This document shows, piece after piece, positions 22,285 to 36,384 of a DNA stretch of 64,000 nucleotides. Position numbers and translations under genes: made by a program. Origin of the DNA: Suillus spraguei (taxonomy: Eukaryota > Basidiomycota > Agaricomycetes > Boletales > Suillaceae); NCBI GenBank assembly GCA_016800925.1, contig JABCPU010000307.1, positions 1-64,000 on the forward strand. The letters run 5' to 3'. The notes beneath the pieces were generated by a model. The model was not told where the DNA came from. It saw nothing but the letters and a program-made list of their open reading frames with translations, and searched no databases. Within the stretch, counting starts at the first letter, position 1, and each line of letters begins with the position of its first letter.

Positions 22285-23942
22285 AACCACAAGCTCTCCG
22301 TTCTCCAAGAAGCCGTCCTTTGCATCCATCAGAAACGCATTCAAGAAGAACACTGATGTACTGCCATTACCTCCACTGGACTACCAAGCATATCCCATCC
22401 TCAAGAACCCCTTTAACTGCTCGACGTCGTCCTTGCCTCACGCCACCTTGACATCTAATAAGACATTCAATGCTTCAAGTCCACCTCATCCTCGCGCCCC
22501 AACACCTGAATCTAGCAAATCACGCCCCCGCGCTCCATCAAGGGCAAGGGGGCATTCCACTCCAAGATCTCATCATTCTCAATCTGGATCTATATTTCAC
22601 AACTCGGACACAGGGAGTGATTATGGTCACGTCTTCTCTTACTCATCCTCTCCTCCTCCCGTCCCCTGCGTACCCGACACGTTTGGTGCTCAGATGTTCA
22701 GTGGTGATGGACCCTCAATGGAGGAAGATGGCAAAGTGCCATCGGGTCCTAAGATGCCGTCTGATTATGCTCTGCATGCAGTTTTTATTCGGTTTTCTAC
22801 TCTGGCGGAGGCAAAGATGACTGCTTTCCTTCACGAAACACTGGTATTTACTTTCTTTTCAAATGGGTGGGGCATACGTCATTCACGCGCCTTCAGGATC
22901 ACGAACCTTTGTTGACAAACTTCATGGGTCCTTCGCTGGATCCTAAGTTTGATGACATGATGAGTTCTTTGGGAAAGATAGCTCAGGAACATCCAAAACC
23001 CGTCATAGACTCAATTAGGTGCTGGAGACGCAGTCATAATGAAAATGTCAGCCCCGACATACTTAAGCATCATGCTAGTCAATCGCCTTTATGGACACGT
23101 GGTGCGAGAGTTCAAGAGCTGTTTACCTTGCTGAGTGAACGAAAGTTGCTGACGTCAATACACATCATGTGTCGCGCTCTGATTGCCGTCTTGTCCATTT
23201 TTTCCAAAGACGCACTGGGTGATATGCCGGGATTTACCCTGGAGGAAACAACATTCGAGCAGTTCAAGAGACCGGACTTGAAGCTTGTTGCACAGTCAGC
23301 TAATCATCGGCTTAATGCTGAACTCTATGCTATGCTGCTCGGACACTTCGCAAACGTTCGGTGAGCATAGTGTCGTTACTGCACCATTATCCAAACTAAT
23401 TATCCGCCAGCTTTGTGAATGTCACGGATCGTTTTCTTTGTGAGCTCGAGCCTGTAACGAATGGTCAAGTGGCGAAATACCTTGATACGAAGTACGAGCA
23501 TCTAGTGAAAGGGCTCCGTCACGTTCAACTGAGAGTGAGATCTATCCTGTCCTCTGTATTTTTGTGTTCATGTATCAGCTAGGTATGGCCGCCAGAGGCA
23601 TTTTGAGGAGGGAGCCGAATTATTAGCCAAGTCCTTCGCAAATGCGCATGGTCTTCGGTTCAAGATTGCTTTTGCCGATACGTTGACTCGTCTCTTGCAC
23701 CCTATTGGAAAGGTGTTTCCTATTTTCTGACTGGTACTGGTACACGCTAATATGACCTCAAGACGGCGCAGGCCGAAGTCAATCATCCACAATGGGAAAA
23801 GGCGATCGAAAGGATCTATCCTAGTGCTAGACGCGTTCAAGGCTACCACCAAGGACAGTACCAGTTGTCTCAAGGCTCGTCGTCGTCGCAGCAGAGTGAT
23901 TCCAGCTACCCTTATGAACCCAAAGGCAAGGGCAGGATGTGA
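22285..23942 (+). pseudogene. 5' fragment of TAO3/PAG1/Mor2 (Furry-family cell morphogenesis protein), frameshifted
   Basis: Conserved residues start near 22290 without an ATG (SPFSKKPSFASIRNAF), then DYALHAVFIRFSTLAEAKM, FEQFKRPDLKLVAQSANHRL, KYEHLVKGLRHVQLRV, AKSFANAHGLRFKIAFADTL and TAQAEVNHPQWEKAIERIYP. This is the order of the N-terminal Mor2/PAG1 domain of the Furry family, large proteins of about 2000 residues that organise polarised growth with NDR kinases. Introns appear at 22842-22894, about 23362-23410, about 23533-23581 and about 23711-23760. An extra T near 23600 (GCATTTTGAGG) shifts the frame. After IYPSAR the sequence turns into an unrelated Gln/Ser tail ending in KGKGRM and a stop at 23942, so over 80 percent of the gene is missing. 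Confidence 0.85.
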
Positions 23943-24498
23943 GTGCGCCAGTGCCTCAGGCCCATGATCTCATACTTCTGCATGTGTGTGGGGTCCTCTA
24001 CACATATTCTTTATCCATTTCTTTTTGGTTTCTTCTCTCAAGCTTGATCGTAATGCGCACTTCTCTATGCCCTAATGAATTTCCTTGACGTTGTTTCCTT
24101 CCTTTTTTTCAATGCTACGCCTTTCCGCTTGTTTTTCTCTTCATTCCTGCTCGATGATATGGTATTGGTCTCACTGCAATGTTTGTGTTCACATACTCAT
24201 GATCGCATCTACTTACATTCCTGCAATTCACTATCGTCCATGCATCAATAATCACATATTTTCTGCCTCACAAACTGTATCCCAAGTCCCCATCATTGCT
24301 CCAATATATATCTATATCCAAAGATTTTTGTGTGTCGAGGCTTCTCAATCCCTCACCATTATTGGCAACAGAAATCGACTCGCACATCTCATGCACATCA
24401 ATAACAGACAAATCTATGGAACAACAATGCCCTGTGATAGAGATATGTATGTATGATAAAGTGTCCAATGCTACGAAGACTTTGAAAAAAGACCACCA
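23943..24498. other. Intergenic between two gene fragments
   Basis: T-rich sequence resembling an untranslated or intergenic region (for example CTTCCTTTTTTTCAATG near 24100). No conserved coding segment was recognised. Confidence 0.35.
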
Positions 24499-25741
24499 CC
24501 CCTCCATCGCTTTGGGATCGTAAACAGGATTCTTGCCCAAGTACATACGGGTCTCGAACATTTCATTTTCGATCGGCCTGAGGCACCTACTACAAAATCT
24601 GTTGACAGGTTGTCGGTATCTGAATTGACGCGCGTCACTGGTATGGTGCCGCCAGGAGAGTCGATAACGTTGTACGTAATGGTAGCGGCTGCGAGCATGG
24701 ACAAGTATGTCGCACCCCTGGAGATTATGAGCTTCACAACCAAGAAGGAAGGTGCGGAAACTTACCCGTGAGGTATCACTGGAAGGGACTGCACAGGTGC
24801 GATGATTCCATCAAAACTGTATTTGTCCCATACCTGGGGGGTATTAACAAAGGAAAGTCCCTAAATGTCAATACGCTTACCTGTTCATACCACGCAGCGG
24901 CAACCTTATTCCGTTGGTCAGTGAAATCCGTGAATTCCAAAACAGACTTCTCCCATGCCAACGAGAAGAAACGCGGGAAGAGGGAGTCGCCCAAGAACGT
25001 CTTGGCGATCCAACAAGCCAGCTTACAAACGAAGGACGGTAATCTGGGACCCAAGGTGACCAAGAATAAACTGTCCTCCTGCAAGTCGGGTTGTGTGAGA
25101 TATAGGCGGCATATCTTTAATTTAAACTTGCCATAGGGTCTGAATCAAGATGTGACAGCATCTTCTTATAACCGTCGGATGATGCGAGTCCCAGGAACAC
25201 CTCCATCGCACTTGCGTCTTGATAAATTGTCAGGATGGAGAATGAGGAGAGGTATAGAAAGCGTACTCAAAGGAGATGTAAACTCAATACATTGATGTCC
25301 CTGCTTCCTGAGTGCTGAGACTGTCTCCAGTACTGCTCGTTTGCATGCAGGTGACGATTCCATCATGCCATCTATAAGGAACCTATAAGCAGCAAATCAC
25401 GATGTTCCACATATATCATAGTACCTGACAGGTAATAGCCAAAGCAAAGCTTGGAAGGGAGCTCGACAGCGTGGTACGACATGGGAATATTCTGGTGAGA
25501 CGAGTCCTTTTGGCCAAAGATAGTTTTGCAGAACAATTCACAGTCCTGAACAGACCTAGAAAATAGTCAAGAATGAGCCAAGTGATGCAGGTAGCGACTA
25601 ACCACGCTAATGGCCCATGAGAAGATCGAATTGCTTCGAATCCAAGCCGGACGGCTGTAAGACAAAGCCAGTTAGCGTCTTAGTTGGAAGAATCGAGAAC
25701 ATCACCTTCCTTGCCTTGTGTACCAATAGAACTAACACATT
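24499..25741 (-). pseudogene. 3' half of an amidase (acetamidase-type), truncated at both ends
   Basis: Minus-strand pieces of the amidase signature family, which hydrolyse small amides. In coding order: RSVQDCELFCKTIFGQKDSS and YHAVELPSKLCFGYYLS (25640-25425), CKRAVLETVSALRKQGHQC (25340), TLGPRLPSFVCKLACWIAKT (25050), TITYNVIDSPGGTIPVTRVN (24680) and GKNPVYDPKAMEG (24530). The 5' half, with the GGSSGG signature and catalytic Ser/Lys region, is absent here but present in both arms of the big inverted repeat. Bases 25424-25738 are shared at roughly 95 percent identity with 45051-45361. The C-terminus after AMEG is also replaced. Stops and frame changes between segments argue for a pseudogene. 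Confidence 0.85.
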
Positions 25742-25749
25742 GTATAGGA

Positions 25750-26280
25750 CTATGGTGTACGGTCTTTCGCCCGCGCCCCTGTAGTTGTCCTAGTATGACA
25801 TAGAACAGCTCGCACAGGCAACCATATGACCATCAACACCCATCCCAAAATCACCCGGAGCGGGCCAAGCACGAGGATGTTGGGTAGCAAGACGGCCAAT
25901 CGCAATGGACCACTGCCAGGCATTTTGTCAGAGACGTAGATAATGCATCTCGTACATTCAATAGTCAAGAAGATCGGAAGGGGCAAAGAAGCGTAGACTA
26001 TGGGTTGTTGTGAGTCGCAGTTGAGCGGAGTAAAGATTAAGAATCACGTACGAGCATCGTTCATGCTCATGATGTTGTCACAACAATAGATATTTGATAT
26101 ATCGATTCCTTCGGTCAAACAGCTTCGAACTATAGACAAGGTGATCTCGACTGAGATGGATGTTGGTGATGCAGTTGTGAGTTCTTTGTAGAGTGGTTCA
26201 ATTTGAAGAATCAACAGAAGTTCAAAACCACCCACAGTTGTCAAACTGGCGCTTCTGGTATGACGGCCCAGAGGAGACAA
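25750..26280 (-). pseudogene. 3' end of an unidentified two-exon gene with membrane helices
   Basis: On the minus strand an open segment from about 26280 (SPLGRHTRSASLTT) reaches NDAR. It splices over an intron at about 25997-26050 (GTACGTGATT..CATAG) into YASLPLPIFLTIECTRCI, SDKMPG and two strongly hydrophobic stretches (about RLAVLLPNILVLGPL and ILGWVLMVIWLPV), ending at a stop at 25750. This looks like the C-terminal part of an integral membrane protein. The family is not recognised. Its 5' end stops beside the truncated methyltransferase at 26281-26430, and its stop lies 10 bases from the amidase fragment. Confidence 0.5.
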
Positions 26281-26433
26281 TGATAAATTGAATCATTTTG
26301 TATAAAAAATCTACATGCTAACCCAAAAATCGTAAATTATCTGAATGATAACCAAAAGTCATCCACGTGGCTTCTCAAAACTCCAAAGAGTTTTGTAACG
26401 CAGCTGTGAATTTGTCCGTCGTACTGCAGGTTT

Positions 26434-27001
26434 AATATCCAAAAAACTCGCTGTACATGCCAAATGCATCGTAGGCATGGACATCAGCCAGAGCATGGTT
26501 GACCAGTACAATCAAAGCGTCTTCAATCAGGGTATACCATCCGAGGAGATGAGGGCTGTGTGCTGTGACCTGACCGTTGCCCCAAATCAGCTGGATGGAA
26601 TGAAGTTTGATGTGGTTGTGGTACGTCTCCACTTGCAATGTTCAACGTCAACTTCTCACCTTGACAACCACTAGTGTGCATCGTCTTATCACCATTTCCT
26701 TTCTATCGAAGATGTCACGAAGGCTCTTGCATCATACCTGAAACCAGGGGGTTCGCTCTTGGTCGCAGATTTAATAAAACCATCTTCTGCAGAATCTGCA
26801 CATGCATTGTTTCCCACTGGAAAGCACAATATCGTCGCACACAATGGTGGATTTGAGGAGGCTGATATCAAAGCCGCATTTGAGGGTGCTGGACTAATTA
26901 ACTTTTCGTTTACGACAGCTTGCAAGGCAAAGAAACATGGACACCCTGTCCAACTCTTTTTAGCTTCTGGGACGAAGGAAGTTGCTGAAGAGGCAAACTA
27001 G
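26434..27001 (+). pseudogene. Class I SAM-dependent methyltransferase, first exon(s) missing
   Basis: The open sequence starts right after a 3' splice site (CGTACTGCAG) with GLISKKLAVHAKCIVGMDIS, which follows the usual glycine-rich motif I. The preceding exon with the DxGxG loop is absent. It continues MRAVCCDLTVAPNQL, FDVVV, intron 26621-26674, then CASSYHHFLSIEDVTKALA, YLKPGGSLLVADLI and a stop at 26999-27001. Order and motifs fit a UbiE/Methyltransf_11-type enzyme that transfers a methyl group from SAM to a small molecule. Substrate unknown. Upstream sequence back to 26281 is not coding. The 3' end converges on the REV1 remnant with 30 bases between stops. Confidence 0.8.
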
Positions 27002-27031
27002 TAGTAGATTACTTTGTATTAGATCAAACCA

Positions 27032-29827
27032 TCATTTGAGAGATAATAAACCACCAAATCGTCTTCTGGCAACATTATCAATTTTGGCCTTTACTTCCCA
27101 GAATGCTTTCCACCAAGCTCTCCCGATGCTCTCCGCAATTGAGCTTCCATCATGATTCTCCACACTGCTCACGCATTCATACACCCCAATTCCTCCTCAA
27201 GAGGATAAGCCACCACTTCATTACAGCAATGATTTTCTCCATGCCTGTATCAGCCAATTCCACGTTCTGCACTAAAAATTTGCTGAAGTAGTCGACGTCT
27301 TTTTTCTTCGGAGGATATTTTGTGAATCCCTTGACCCATGACTCGATGACGGTCTGAACATCTCCAGTTTCCGTGAAGTACAATTTCTCCCCTGGCTGTT
27401 TGCCCTGCTGCTTCAAAAAAGGAGGCTCCGGGTGCTTAGCCTGAGGAGGGGGTTTCTTGCAATAAGGCGCAGATGGCGCGCGACTAGAAGCCTTGATGAT
27501 CTTACGTTCTTGAAGGAGATTTCCACTTCTCGCATGTCGAGCCATGATCACCTGCTCGCGCTGCAAATCCACAGGTAATACAGCAAACACATCTGGGTCG
27601 CTATCAAGTTTGCGAAGCTCTGCGTCAGATACACGCATGTATGATGGGACTTCACGTTTTGCAAAGAGCGTGTTTTTATGGGGAGATACGCTCATCCTAT
27701 TCTTCGGTGCGAGTTGTTGAGTGATTCTTTTGACGTTGACGCCTTTGACCATGATTTTCGGTCGGACGTTATGAGAGGGTTGTTCCGGAGGCATTGGTGA
27801 GCATGATCTACGCTGATATTCGACTTCTAGTTCCTTCCTGACATCATCTGGCAGCGCATCGAAGACGTCCTTGTCGACCTGAGAGAAAGAAGGGAGGTCC
27901 AATGTAGGTAATGGACGTGATGGACCGGCCTGATTCTGGAGTGGATCTTCTGGCGAAGGGGGTTCAGTGATGATCATAGGCATTGGAATGGCGCCTTGTT
28001 CAGTGTTATCTTGTACATTCGTCTTGGAGTTTCTGGCTTGGAAGGGCAACTTCACTTGCCCAGGGTCGGTGGCGTCAGGTGGTGACGGCGTATCTAGCTT
28101 CTGTATCTGAATGCCTATTCCGCGCAGCTCTTTTGGATCGAATCCCCAAGAACCCAGTGATGACCATGCATGTTCGCCGATATCCTTTGGGTCGCTTGTA
28201 GCTCTACCGTTTGTGCTACTTAGCAGAGTTTGCTTGCTGAATGTCTCACAGATGCCATGCCCCATGAACTAAACAGTGAACATTCATCAGCACCCAATTT
28301 AAATACAGCCCATCTTCCTGAATACCTTAGATGGCTCAACAGGTGCACTTGGATCGCGTTTCATAATCTTCAAAGTCAAAGCACGTCCACACATGTAGAT
28401 AGCATTCAATCTCCAGGAAACTTCTTCAGCCATCTGGTGGATGAATGCCTTAGCTTGGTCGTTGTTCTCAAAACGTATTCCATACTAGGTAAAGTCAGAG
28501 ATCAGCAACTACACAACCAAAACTACTTATCAGCAACTCACATTGATATCACATGAGACAGACTTCCTTGGTTTGTCAGACTCGAGTTTTCGTTCATCAA
28601 TGCCACGGATCACATTGTACAAAGTTTCGCCAGTAGTCTTGCCAAGCGCATCGCACAGTGCGGCTTTACTTTTCTTAGCGAGTTCGCCGAGATTTGTGAC
28701 TCCAAGTTTCTCGTTCGCTTTCTGGCATGTGGAATGTCCGAAACCGTGGAGATTGTCGATATCTAACGGTGCGAGAACCTGTTCCACATCTTCTGATTTT
28801 AAGTGAAATGATCCCGCAGGCTTGGCCTTGCGTGTCATGATGCGAGCAAGTTGTATGTTCTCTGCGATGCCAATGCTGACTATAGCTTGTGTCAGTAAGT
28901 GATGTCGGACACATCAATGTGAAGAACCTTCGCAACCTGTTCCTCTGACCGTATTTGTTCTGCAAGGGACCTTGCCGGATCATCCACGAATGCTAAGGAA
29001 GACGGTTGAATAGCACACTGGGAAACACTCGTGGTGACCTCAATCAAAGCTTCGTCAACGGAGACAGCCTGGATATCATCTGCATGACGCATCAAAATGG
29101 TGTAGAAACGCAACGACAGCTGTTTGTATCTGATCTTTTATTGGATAGAGTATAATGAATGGAAAGACAAATACATACTTCTCGAACTCGTAGGGTATAG
29201 TCATAAGATCAGGGCACAACCTACGTCCCTGCTAAAGGTTGAAGAGAGCTATCACTCGTAGCTCAATACATGAAAGAAATACGTGTGGCATACCTCATTC
29301 CATTCTTGATCCCAAATGACCTGGCTTCGTAGCTTGAACTGGCTATTTCGCTTGTACTCGATGCACCCCCTGTGCTCCCTTGCGAGTGACAAACGACAAC
29401 CGGTTTGCCTCACAACTCAGGGTGACTCAGAAGGCCGACGGAAACGAAAAAGCAATCAAAGTCGCAGTGCATCATAACACGCTTCAAGCTCAGGGCTTTT
29501 TCCTTTCCTTTCCTTTTTGATGGAGACCTCGCGGCGAGGTGCGCCCCACTCATGTTGGTACCACCACTCTTAACCATGTCCTGAGTGTCGCCTATAGACT
29601 CATGTATCGACCAATTTTCAACTTCTTCTTGGGCTTGTTGAACCAAGTTTTTCAGCTCAGCTTTCCATGTGGACAGGTAGTGCAGTCGTGAGTGTTTGTA
29701 AAAACCCTCTACGAAATCTGGTGCCACAGCTGAGGTATGTGCGGCTCTCCATTCAGGATTAGCCATCACGTGCTCTGCTAGCAGGAGTAATTGTAGTGAG
29801 AAGAGTTATGCATGACAACATATCTCT

Positions 29828-29830
<3 letters not shown>
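27032..29830 (-). pseudogene. REV1: REV1 (Y-family DNA polymerase / dCMP transferase), 3' part lacking the BRCT region
   Basis: Minus-strand exons match REV1, the translesion polymerase that inserts dCMP opposite lesions and scaffolds Pol zeta. In order: ANPEWRAAHTSAVAPDFVEG and SRLHYLSTWKAELKNLV (29760-29640), the catalytic palm HCDFDCFFVSVG (29460), QAVSVDEALIEVT (29065), the fingers/thumb part with DIDNLHGFGHST (28760), the little finger (28500-28370), and the C-terminal scaffold with PPKKKDVDYFSKFLVQN and KWWLILLRRNWGV. The N-terminus and BRCT domain are absent. CGA has become TGA at 29410-29412, and one base is lost near 27185, after which a homologous frame runs to a stop at 27032. The matching 5' exon of REV1 lies in the inverted-repeat arms. 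Confidence 0.93.
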
Positions 29831-31320
<1,490 letters not shown>

Positions 31321-31329
31321 GGTAAGGGT

Positions 31330-32300
31330 TTCTCTCTTCGAAAGCTTCGTAAGGTTCATTAAACCATATCTGTAATATAAACTGATTAATTTTCTATAGT
31401 GCGGGATGCATTTACAACCCTGTTGATGCCCTGGCAACAGAGCCTGCTCATGAGTTCCTTGACCTTTGGTGACCCATCAATGGTTGCGAGATGCGCATTG
31501 TCGACCCCACAAACAGTGCCACTCTGCGTCGCGACGGAGAGAGCAGCGAGCTCCAAGTTCGCAGGCCAATGGTCTTCATACGGTACTACAACAATGCCGA
31601 GGCTACGCCCTCCAGTTTCGTGGAGGGCGGTACCGTACTGGCAATGTTGGGATCATCAAGAATGGTGTCATGTGCCTTAGCGGTCATATCAAGGACACCG
31701 TCATCGTTCATGGTGTCTCGTATGGTATCCCTGAGCTTGAGACCCACCTATGGACAGCGGAGGGGGTCACACCCTCGTTCCTCGCTGCAGCTCCGGACTG
31801 TGCTCCTAGTCAGGAGACTGAAGAATTCATCATTTTCCACTCGCCAATGTTCGACCTCAATGGAGCAGACGCTTCCGCGAAGCTCTTTGCCATGCATCGG
31901 GCCATTCGTGATATCTGTGACAATGGTCACCCTGCCACTTCAGTTCATCGTTCCGATTCCTGTGAACCAGATGGAAAAGACGACTCTGGGTGAACTGCCT
32001 TGTGCACGTCTGACGAGTCTGTTCAAGCAAGGCCCACTTGCGAAGCACATTGCCTGCTCTGATGAGCTTCTCAGCGAGGCACGTGGGGCTACGTTTGTTG
32101 CCCCGTCCAGCGAGACGGAGAAGGCGCTTGCCAAGATATATGCTGGCATCTTCAATCTCGCGGAAAGTGAGACGTTGGCGAGCGATAACTTCTTCGAACT
32201 TGGCGGTACTTCTATCGATGTCATCAGGTCAGCGCATCCGTTCTGCCCCGAAATGACTCTCACTAATACATATCATCTCCAGACTCAAGCGCGAAGGTAG
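31330..32300 (+). pseudogene. Adenylation-thiolation fragment of an NRPS-like / adenylate-forming reductase gene
   Basis: Contains the end of an adenylate-forming domain (NPVDALATEPAHEFLDL at 31410, MRIVDPTNSATLRRDGE, VFIRYYNNAEATPSSFVEGG, then YRTGNVGIIKNGVM in another frame) and a phosphopantetheine attachment site with the DNFFELGGTSIDVIR motif near 32190-32235, where the Ser is the carrier residue. In agaricomycetes this pair is typical of adenylate-forming reductases and NRPS-like enzymes that activate carboxylic acids. Frame changes near 31455, 31640 and 31920 break it. Both the N-terminal part of the A domain and any following reductase or thioesterase domain are missing. Confidence 0.85.
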
Positions 32301-33140
32301 CTCTATAATCGTTCACTCTGACTACCACTCATGCCAGTGTTGAAACTTCTTATTGCAATGTAGTTTCCTATGTGGTTTTTGTATTGCCTTGTTTGGCCCT
32401 GAGGATTTGTTTATATTTGCTTACTTCACCTTCAACCTTTCCTTCCATCTTCCGAAACATCCTATGTCTGAGCGTGGTTGCAATATGGACGCCCCCCTGA
32501 CAAGGGATGTGGGCTCTAGAGTCATCCAGATATATTTGTGCACCATGTGACCTTTTCCTGTCAAGGGAGGGTGTTCCAGTCAGACATGACTGAGCAGGCA
32601 AGGCGGTTGTGGTCTCATGTATTCATTTATTTGTCCGACTATTTTTTGCAGGGAGGCATTGTGCCATGATTCCTACTGAGATCATGGCAAACTTGTGTTT
32701 CATCATGAATGATATGTTGTCTGGCCTTGCAAATGCCTCCTTGCCAGGTTGGTGCATGAACTGAAGCCATTCAGACATGTGTGTGCTGCCTTCACCTCTC
32801 CTGCCAAGGGGAGTTGGACCTGGCTGACAAGCCACCCTGATATCCATCAACAGAACATGGCTTGGTGTAAGTCCTATGCTGAGTCTAGCCAGGCACTACA
32901 AGGATGAACCTGGGTCATGCACTGCACTGGTGGCAAGCATTGTCTGGATCTGTGTTTTTTTTAATTTTTTTAATCATTGTTTATTGTCCTGTGGGGCGGA
33001 GCCCTATGCTGGACAGTACTTACAGTGTATTTACAGTGCTAAAATAATATGTGCGTTTAGGTTCTATGTGTGTCTGTGATATTGGTCCAGGCTTTCATGA
33101 GGACGATAGACGCCATCTAAAGGCGTGACATGGGGTTTCG
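32301..33140. other. No gene recognised
   Basis: Intergenic sequence. A small palindrome-like string CCTGTCAAGGGAGG / CCTGCCAAGGGGAG appears near 32560 and 32810 and faintly resembles the 18-base motif core, but the arms do not match well enough to call it a copy. Confidence 0.35.
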
Positions 33141-33144
33141 AGTG

Positions 33145-33720
33145 GCTTTCTGGTTAGCCGACTTCTATGAATCTGATTCTAATCTTGTTCTGGGGGGTAA
33201 CGTCTCCGAAGGAGCTGAGCAGGCGACGAGTGCGGGCGATGAATTTGAAGAGGGATTTGGTGCATTTGTCATCGTTCAGCAGATTTTTCAGTTGGTGTGC
33301 TTTGGGACCGAGTTCTGCTCTCATAGCGCTTCTTTGTCTGGTGTACGTCGGGCAGGCAAGTAGATAATGATGAACTGATTCGTCTCATTCTCGGCAGGAT
33401 GGGCAAAGCGGGGAAGGGGCTTTCGAGATGCGATGGAGGTGCTTGTTCAGCGGTATGTGTCCTGTTCGTAATTGGATTAGCAGCAATGCGTGGTGTCTGG
33501 GGAGTTTCTTGGCCAGTTTCGTAAAACCTTTGGAGGGGAAGGATGGGTCTATGTAACCCTTTTATCAACTTTCTCCAGCTCGTTCCAGTCAATAATACCT
33601 CCTTCAAATTCAATAAATCCTGCAGGTGTAACCCTTTTATCAACTTTCTCCAGCTTGTTCCAGTCAATAATACCTCCTTCAAATGGATATCTGGGACTTC
33701 GTCAGCACCTTCTTGCAAGC
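33145..33720 (-). mobile_element. Non-LTR retrotransposon (LINE) 3'-end remnant with internal duplication
   Basis: Minus-strand frames read KLAKKLPR, LIQLRTGHIPLNKHLHRI (33480), PSPLCPSC, then MRAELGPKAHQLKNLLND and KCTKSLFKFIARTRRLLSS (33300-33200). This order (a basic helix, a C-x2-C zinc-knuckle-like segment, and a tail ending in FxF-x-ARTRR) is that of the C-terminus of reverse transcriptase / RNase H proteins of fungal LINE-like elements. About 55 bases (TAACCCTTTTATCAACTTTC and on) are duplicated at 33557-33610 and 33630-33685. Several frame changes are present and the polymerase domain is absent. Confidence 0.7.
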
Positions 33721-34460
33721 CAATGTGATTCTAGAGCCTCGTTTTCAAACCTGCTAAATTCTTCTAGCAGTTCTTCATCAGTCATCGACTCTGGGCCTGC
33801 AAGAAATTCATTGTCTGAGCTGCAAGAGTTACCAGCAAGTAGATGCGCCCATGCAAAAGGCCTTTCACTTTCGTTTGCTAAGGCTATGTCAAGTCCATCT
33901 TCTGGTTGAGTGTGCGTATGGGCAAATTTGCGACGTGCTGGCTTGCCAGCTTCATCATAAGCTTTGTGCAAGAAATTGGCATAGCTTGCTAAGAGACTTG
34001 AAGGTCTGAATGAATAGGTTGCAGTGTTTTACAGATTGTACCCCACCCAGACCAAAGAAATAATGCTCAATGTTGGCGGCATCAGGTACAATTAAGTGGA
34101 TTATGATTGCGAACGTCTTCAATGGATGGTGTTCAGCACTGACTGGGAGAGTTTCCCATTGAACTCACTGAATCAATATGAAATTTGCACATGTTGCTTG
34201 CTCTGGAGCGACTGGGAGATCCACAAACCCAATGAAGTTCTTCCATTTCTGTGGAGTATTAGTCATAGTTGACAAAGGCTTGGATGAAGAAGAATCTGCA
34301 TTTTGGATAGGTGGGAGTAGCAATGCTTGATTTCCGTTCTTTGAGGCAAGATAGACACAGACTTCTGAACAAGCCTGGTCCAGGGCTGTAGGGCAAGCAT
34401 TCTGGTCAATAATATGTTTGAGGCGTCTGTCATTGCGACCTTCGATGTATGTCAAACAGT
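33702..34460 (-). mobile_element. hAT-family transposase C-terminal remnant
   Basis: On the minus strand, after an open segment at 34455-34165, the sequence reads HHPLKTFAI, NIEHYFFGLGGVQSVKHCNL (near 34060), then KPARRKFAHTHTQPEDGLDI and an acidic tail MTDEELLEEFSRFENEA, with a stop at 33702. The HPL...VPxAAxxExxFSxxG pattern is the hAT dimerisation region of agaricomycete transposases. The catalytic DDE part is not seen here, so this is a 3' fragment. Sequence from 34460 to 35359 shows no further recognisable domain. Confidence 0.65.
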
Positions 34461-35359
34461 AGTTGCATTGATAAACATAGTGATTGGAGGAATTTGGAAC
34501 TTTTTGCTATTGGATCAAGTAAGTGGTTGGCGAATATTTTTTAAACAGGACAACCTTTGGACTTTGTCGATGACATTCTTGCATGTACAGAGGTCCAGAC
34601 AAACTTCATTGAATGTTGAACATTTGTTATTTGCTCATAGTGCAAATAAGATTCAGATTGACTTCTGCCAACTTCTGCCCAAGGCCCTCAACCTACTGCC
34701 TGCAATTGCCATTGGCAGAATGGCAGACTTCTGACCACAACACTATTTCTCTGACAACAGTAGAGGCTTGAGACAGTGAAAAACACAACAGCTTGTTTAA
34801 GACTCACCCAAGTTCTTTTGGCGCATCTGGAGAGAGAATAGAAAACATACTTTGGCCACACAAGATAACTTGCCCAGCGCCATCTTTGCATATGGACGCA
34901 CGTATGGAAATAAGAGTTAGCTTGGTTCTGATTCAAGAGGAGTGTCCATACATCCTGCTAGTGTCCCAATAACATTGTCGAATATCCTGAGTGGTTCGAG
35001 AAATGGATCCAGGGAACTTTCAGCAGTGATGAGAAGAGCATGAGGTTTTGCTTGAGCAATGCATCAGACAAGGTGATAAGGGGGATGGACACAAATCTAA
35101 CGTACATCAAAATGAGTCAATGGCTGAGCGTACGAGAGGGTCTAAAACAAGTCAGTGATATTGGGCAACAGAAAAAAAGTACAACTAGGGTGAATTCAGA
35201 ACCAACAAAGCCAAGTGGCACACAATGGAAGGACTGAGCCTGCAGAAACAAAGACGAAAGAAAGAAAAAACGAGAGCAGTGTTGAAAATAAAAGAAAAAC
35301 AAAGGAGCACAGACTGGACTCTGAGCACGACCCCAACTAAAGCCAAGAGGGGAAGTGTA
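34461..35359. other. No gene recognised up to the inverted-repeat border
   Basis: Open frames here are short and without family features. The segment ends at 35359, where the sequence stops matching the right arm's mirror. It is unique in this window. Confidence 0.35.
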
Positions 35360-35894
35360 AGCATTGTGCTAACTAGGAATAATGCAGATAGGCATAAGTA
35401 AGACTCACACTGTATGCATGCTGTCAGCGCATCACAGTAGTAACTAGAGCGCAAGGTGCTCACCAGGCGTGCGGTGAGCTGAGAAGCCACGCATATAAAT
35501 TTGTTTTGAACCAGTCAACCGTAGCTTCCATGCTGTGATTGAGAACATTGAGGTCCGTCTCATCGGAGAGCTTGAGAAGAACTGCAATAGCCGCCATCAA
35601 AAGGAGTGCATCAGTGGGTTTGGACGCCAGATGCACCTTGCATCACCTTGCCTACTCGATGAACTTGTTCCCAGCAGCTTATCAAGTAGTGATGCCTGCC
35701 AGCTCATCAGTCAGCCATCCTAGTGGAGCTTGCAGGGATCCACTTCAGGGCCTGGCTCCACTGCCAAAGATAAAGGATTTGCCGATGCAAATGAGTTCCT
35801 TCTGGCCTTCAAAGCTAGCTTCACTACCAAGGATTCATTAATAGGAAGGCATATCATCCCTGTGCATGACCATTCCAAATATGAACACTAAATT

Positions 35895-36384
35895 TGAAAA
35901 TGCATAATTGGGCCATCATGATGGATGAGATGAAGATGAACTGCAAAACTCTTATGGACCTGAGTTGCTGATTTCATCTCCATTGGCCTCCAAGGCAATA
36001 CTGCCTTGTATGATTTCTGCAAGAATATGATGCGCCTGGGCAGCCGCAACCGTTGGCTGTCAGAGGGTAACCATATGAAACTAATGGAACTCACTTCATC
36101 AAAATAAAACCCTAGGTCCAGTTCGCAGGCATTCTCAAAGTGCTGACCGAGCCCTTCTACAAAAACCTAGAACAGTTCGTCACAGCACGGGCACGACTGC
36201 AAGGCAACATTCACCTGTGTCAAGTCTAGGATGCCCAATTCGCTTTCTGCGTCATCAATGGCAAAGACAAAGTACAGAGTAGCGTAGTTTCTGCAGACAA
36301 TGCACCGTCTCTCATCTAAGCCATCCTTGGGGCCAAGAAACGCCTCAAGCTCCAGCGCATGTAGAAAGTTGCAGATATTGGATT
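35895..36384 (-). pseudogene. APS3: AP-3 complex sigma subunit (APS3) remnant, left-arm copy
   Basis: Mirror image of the right-arm copy at 58151-58640, where the evidence is given. Same sequence, same truncation. Confidence 0.85.
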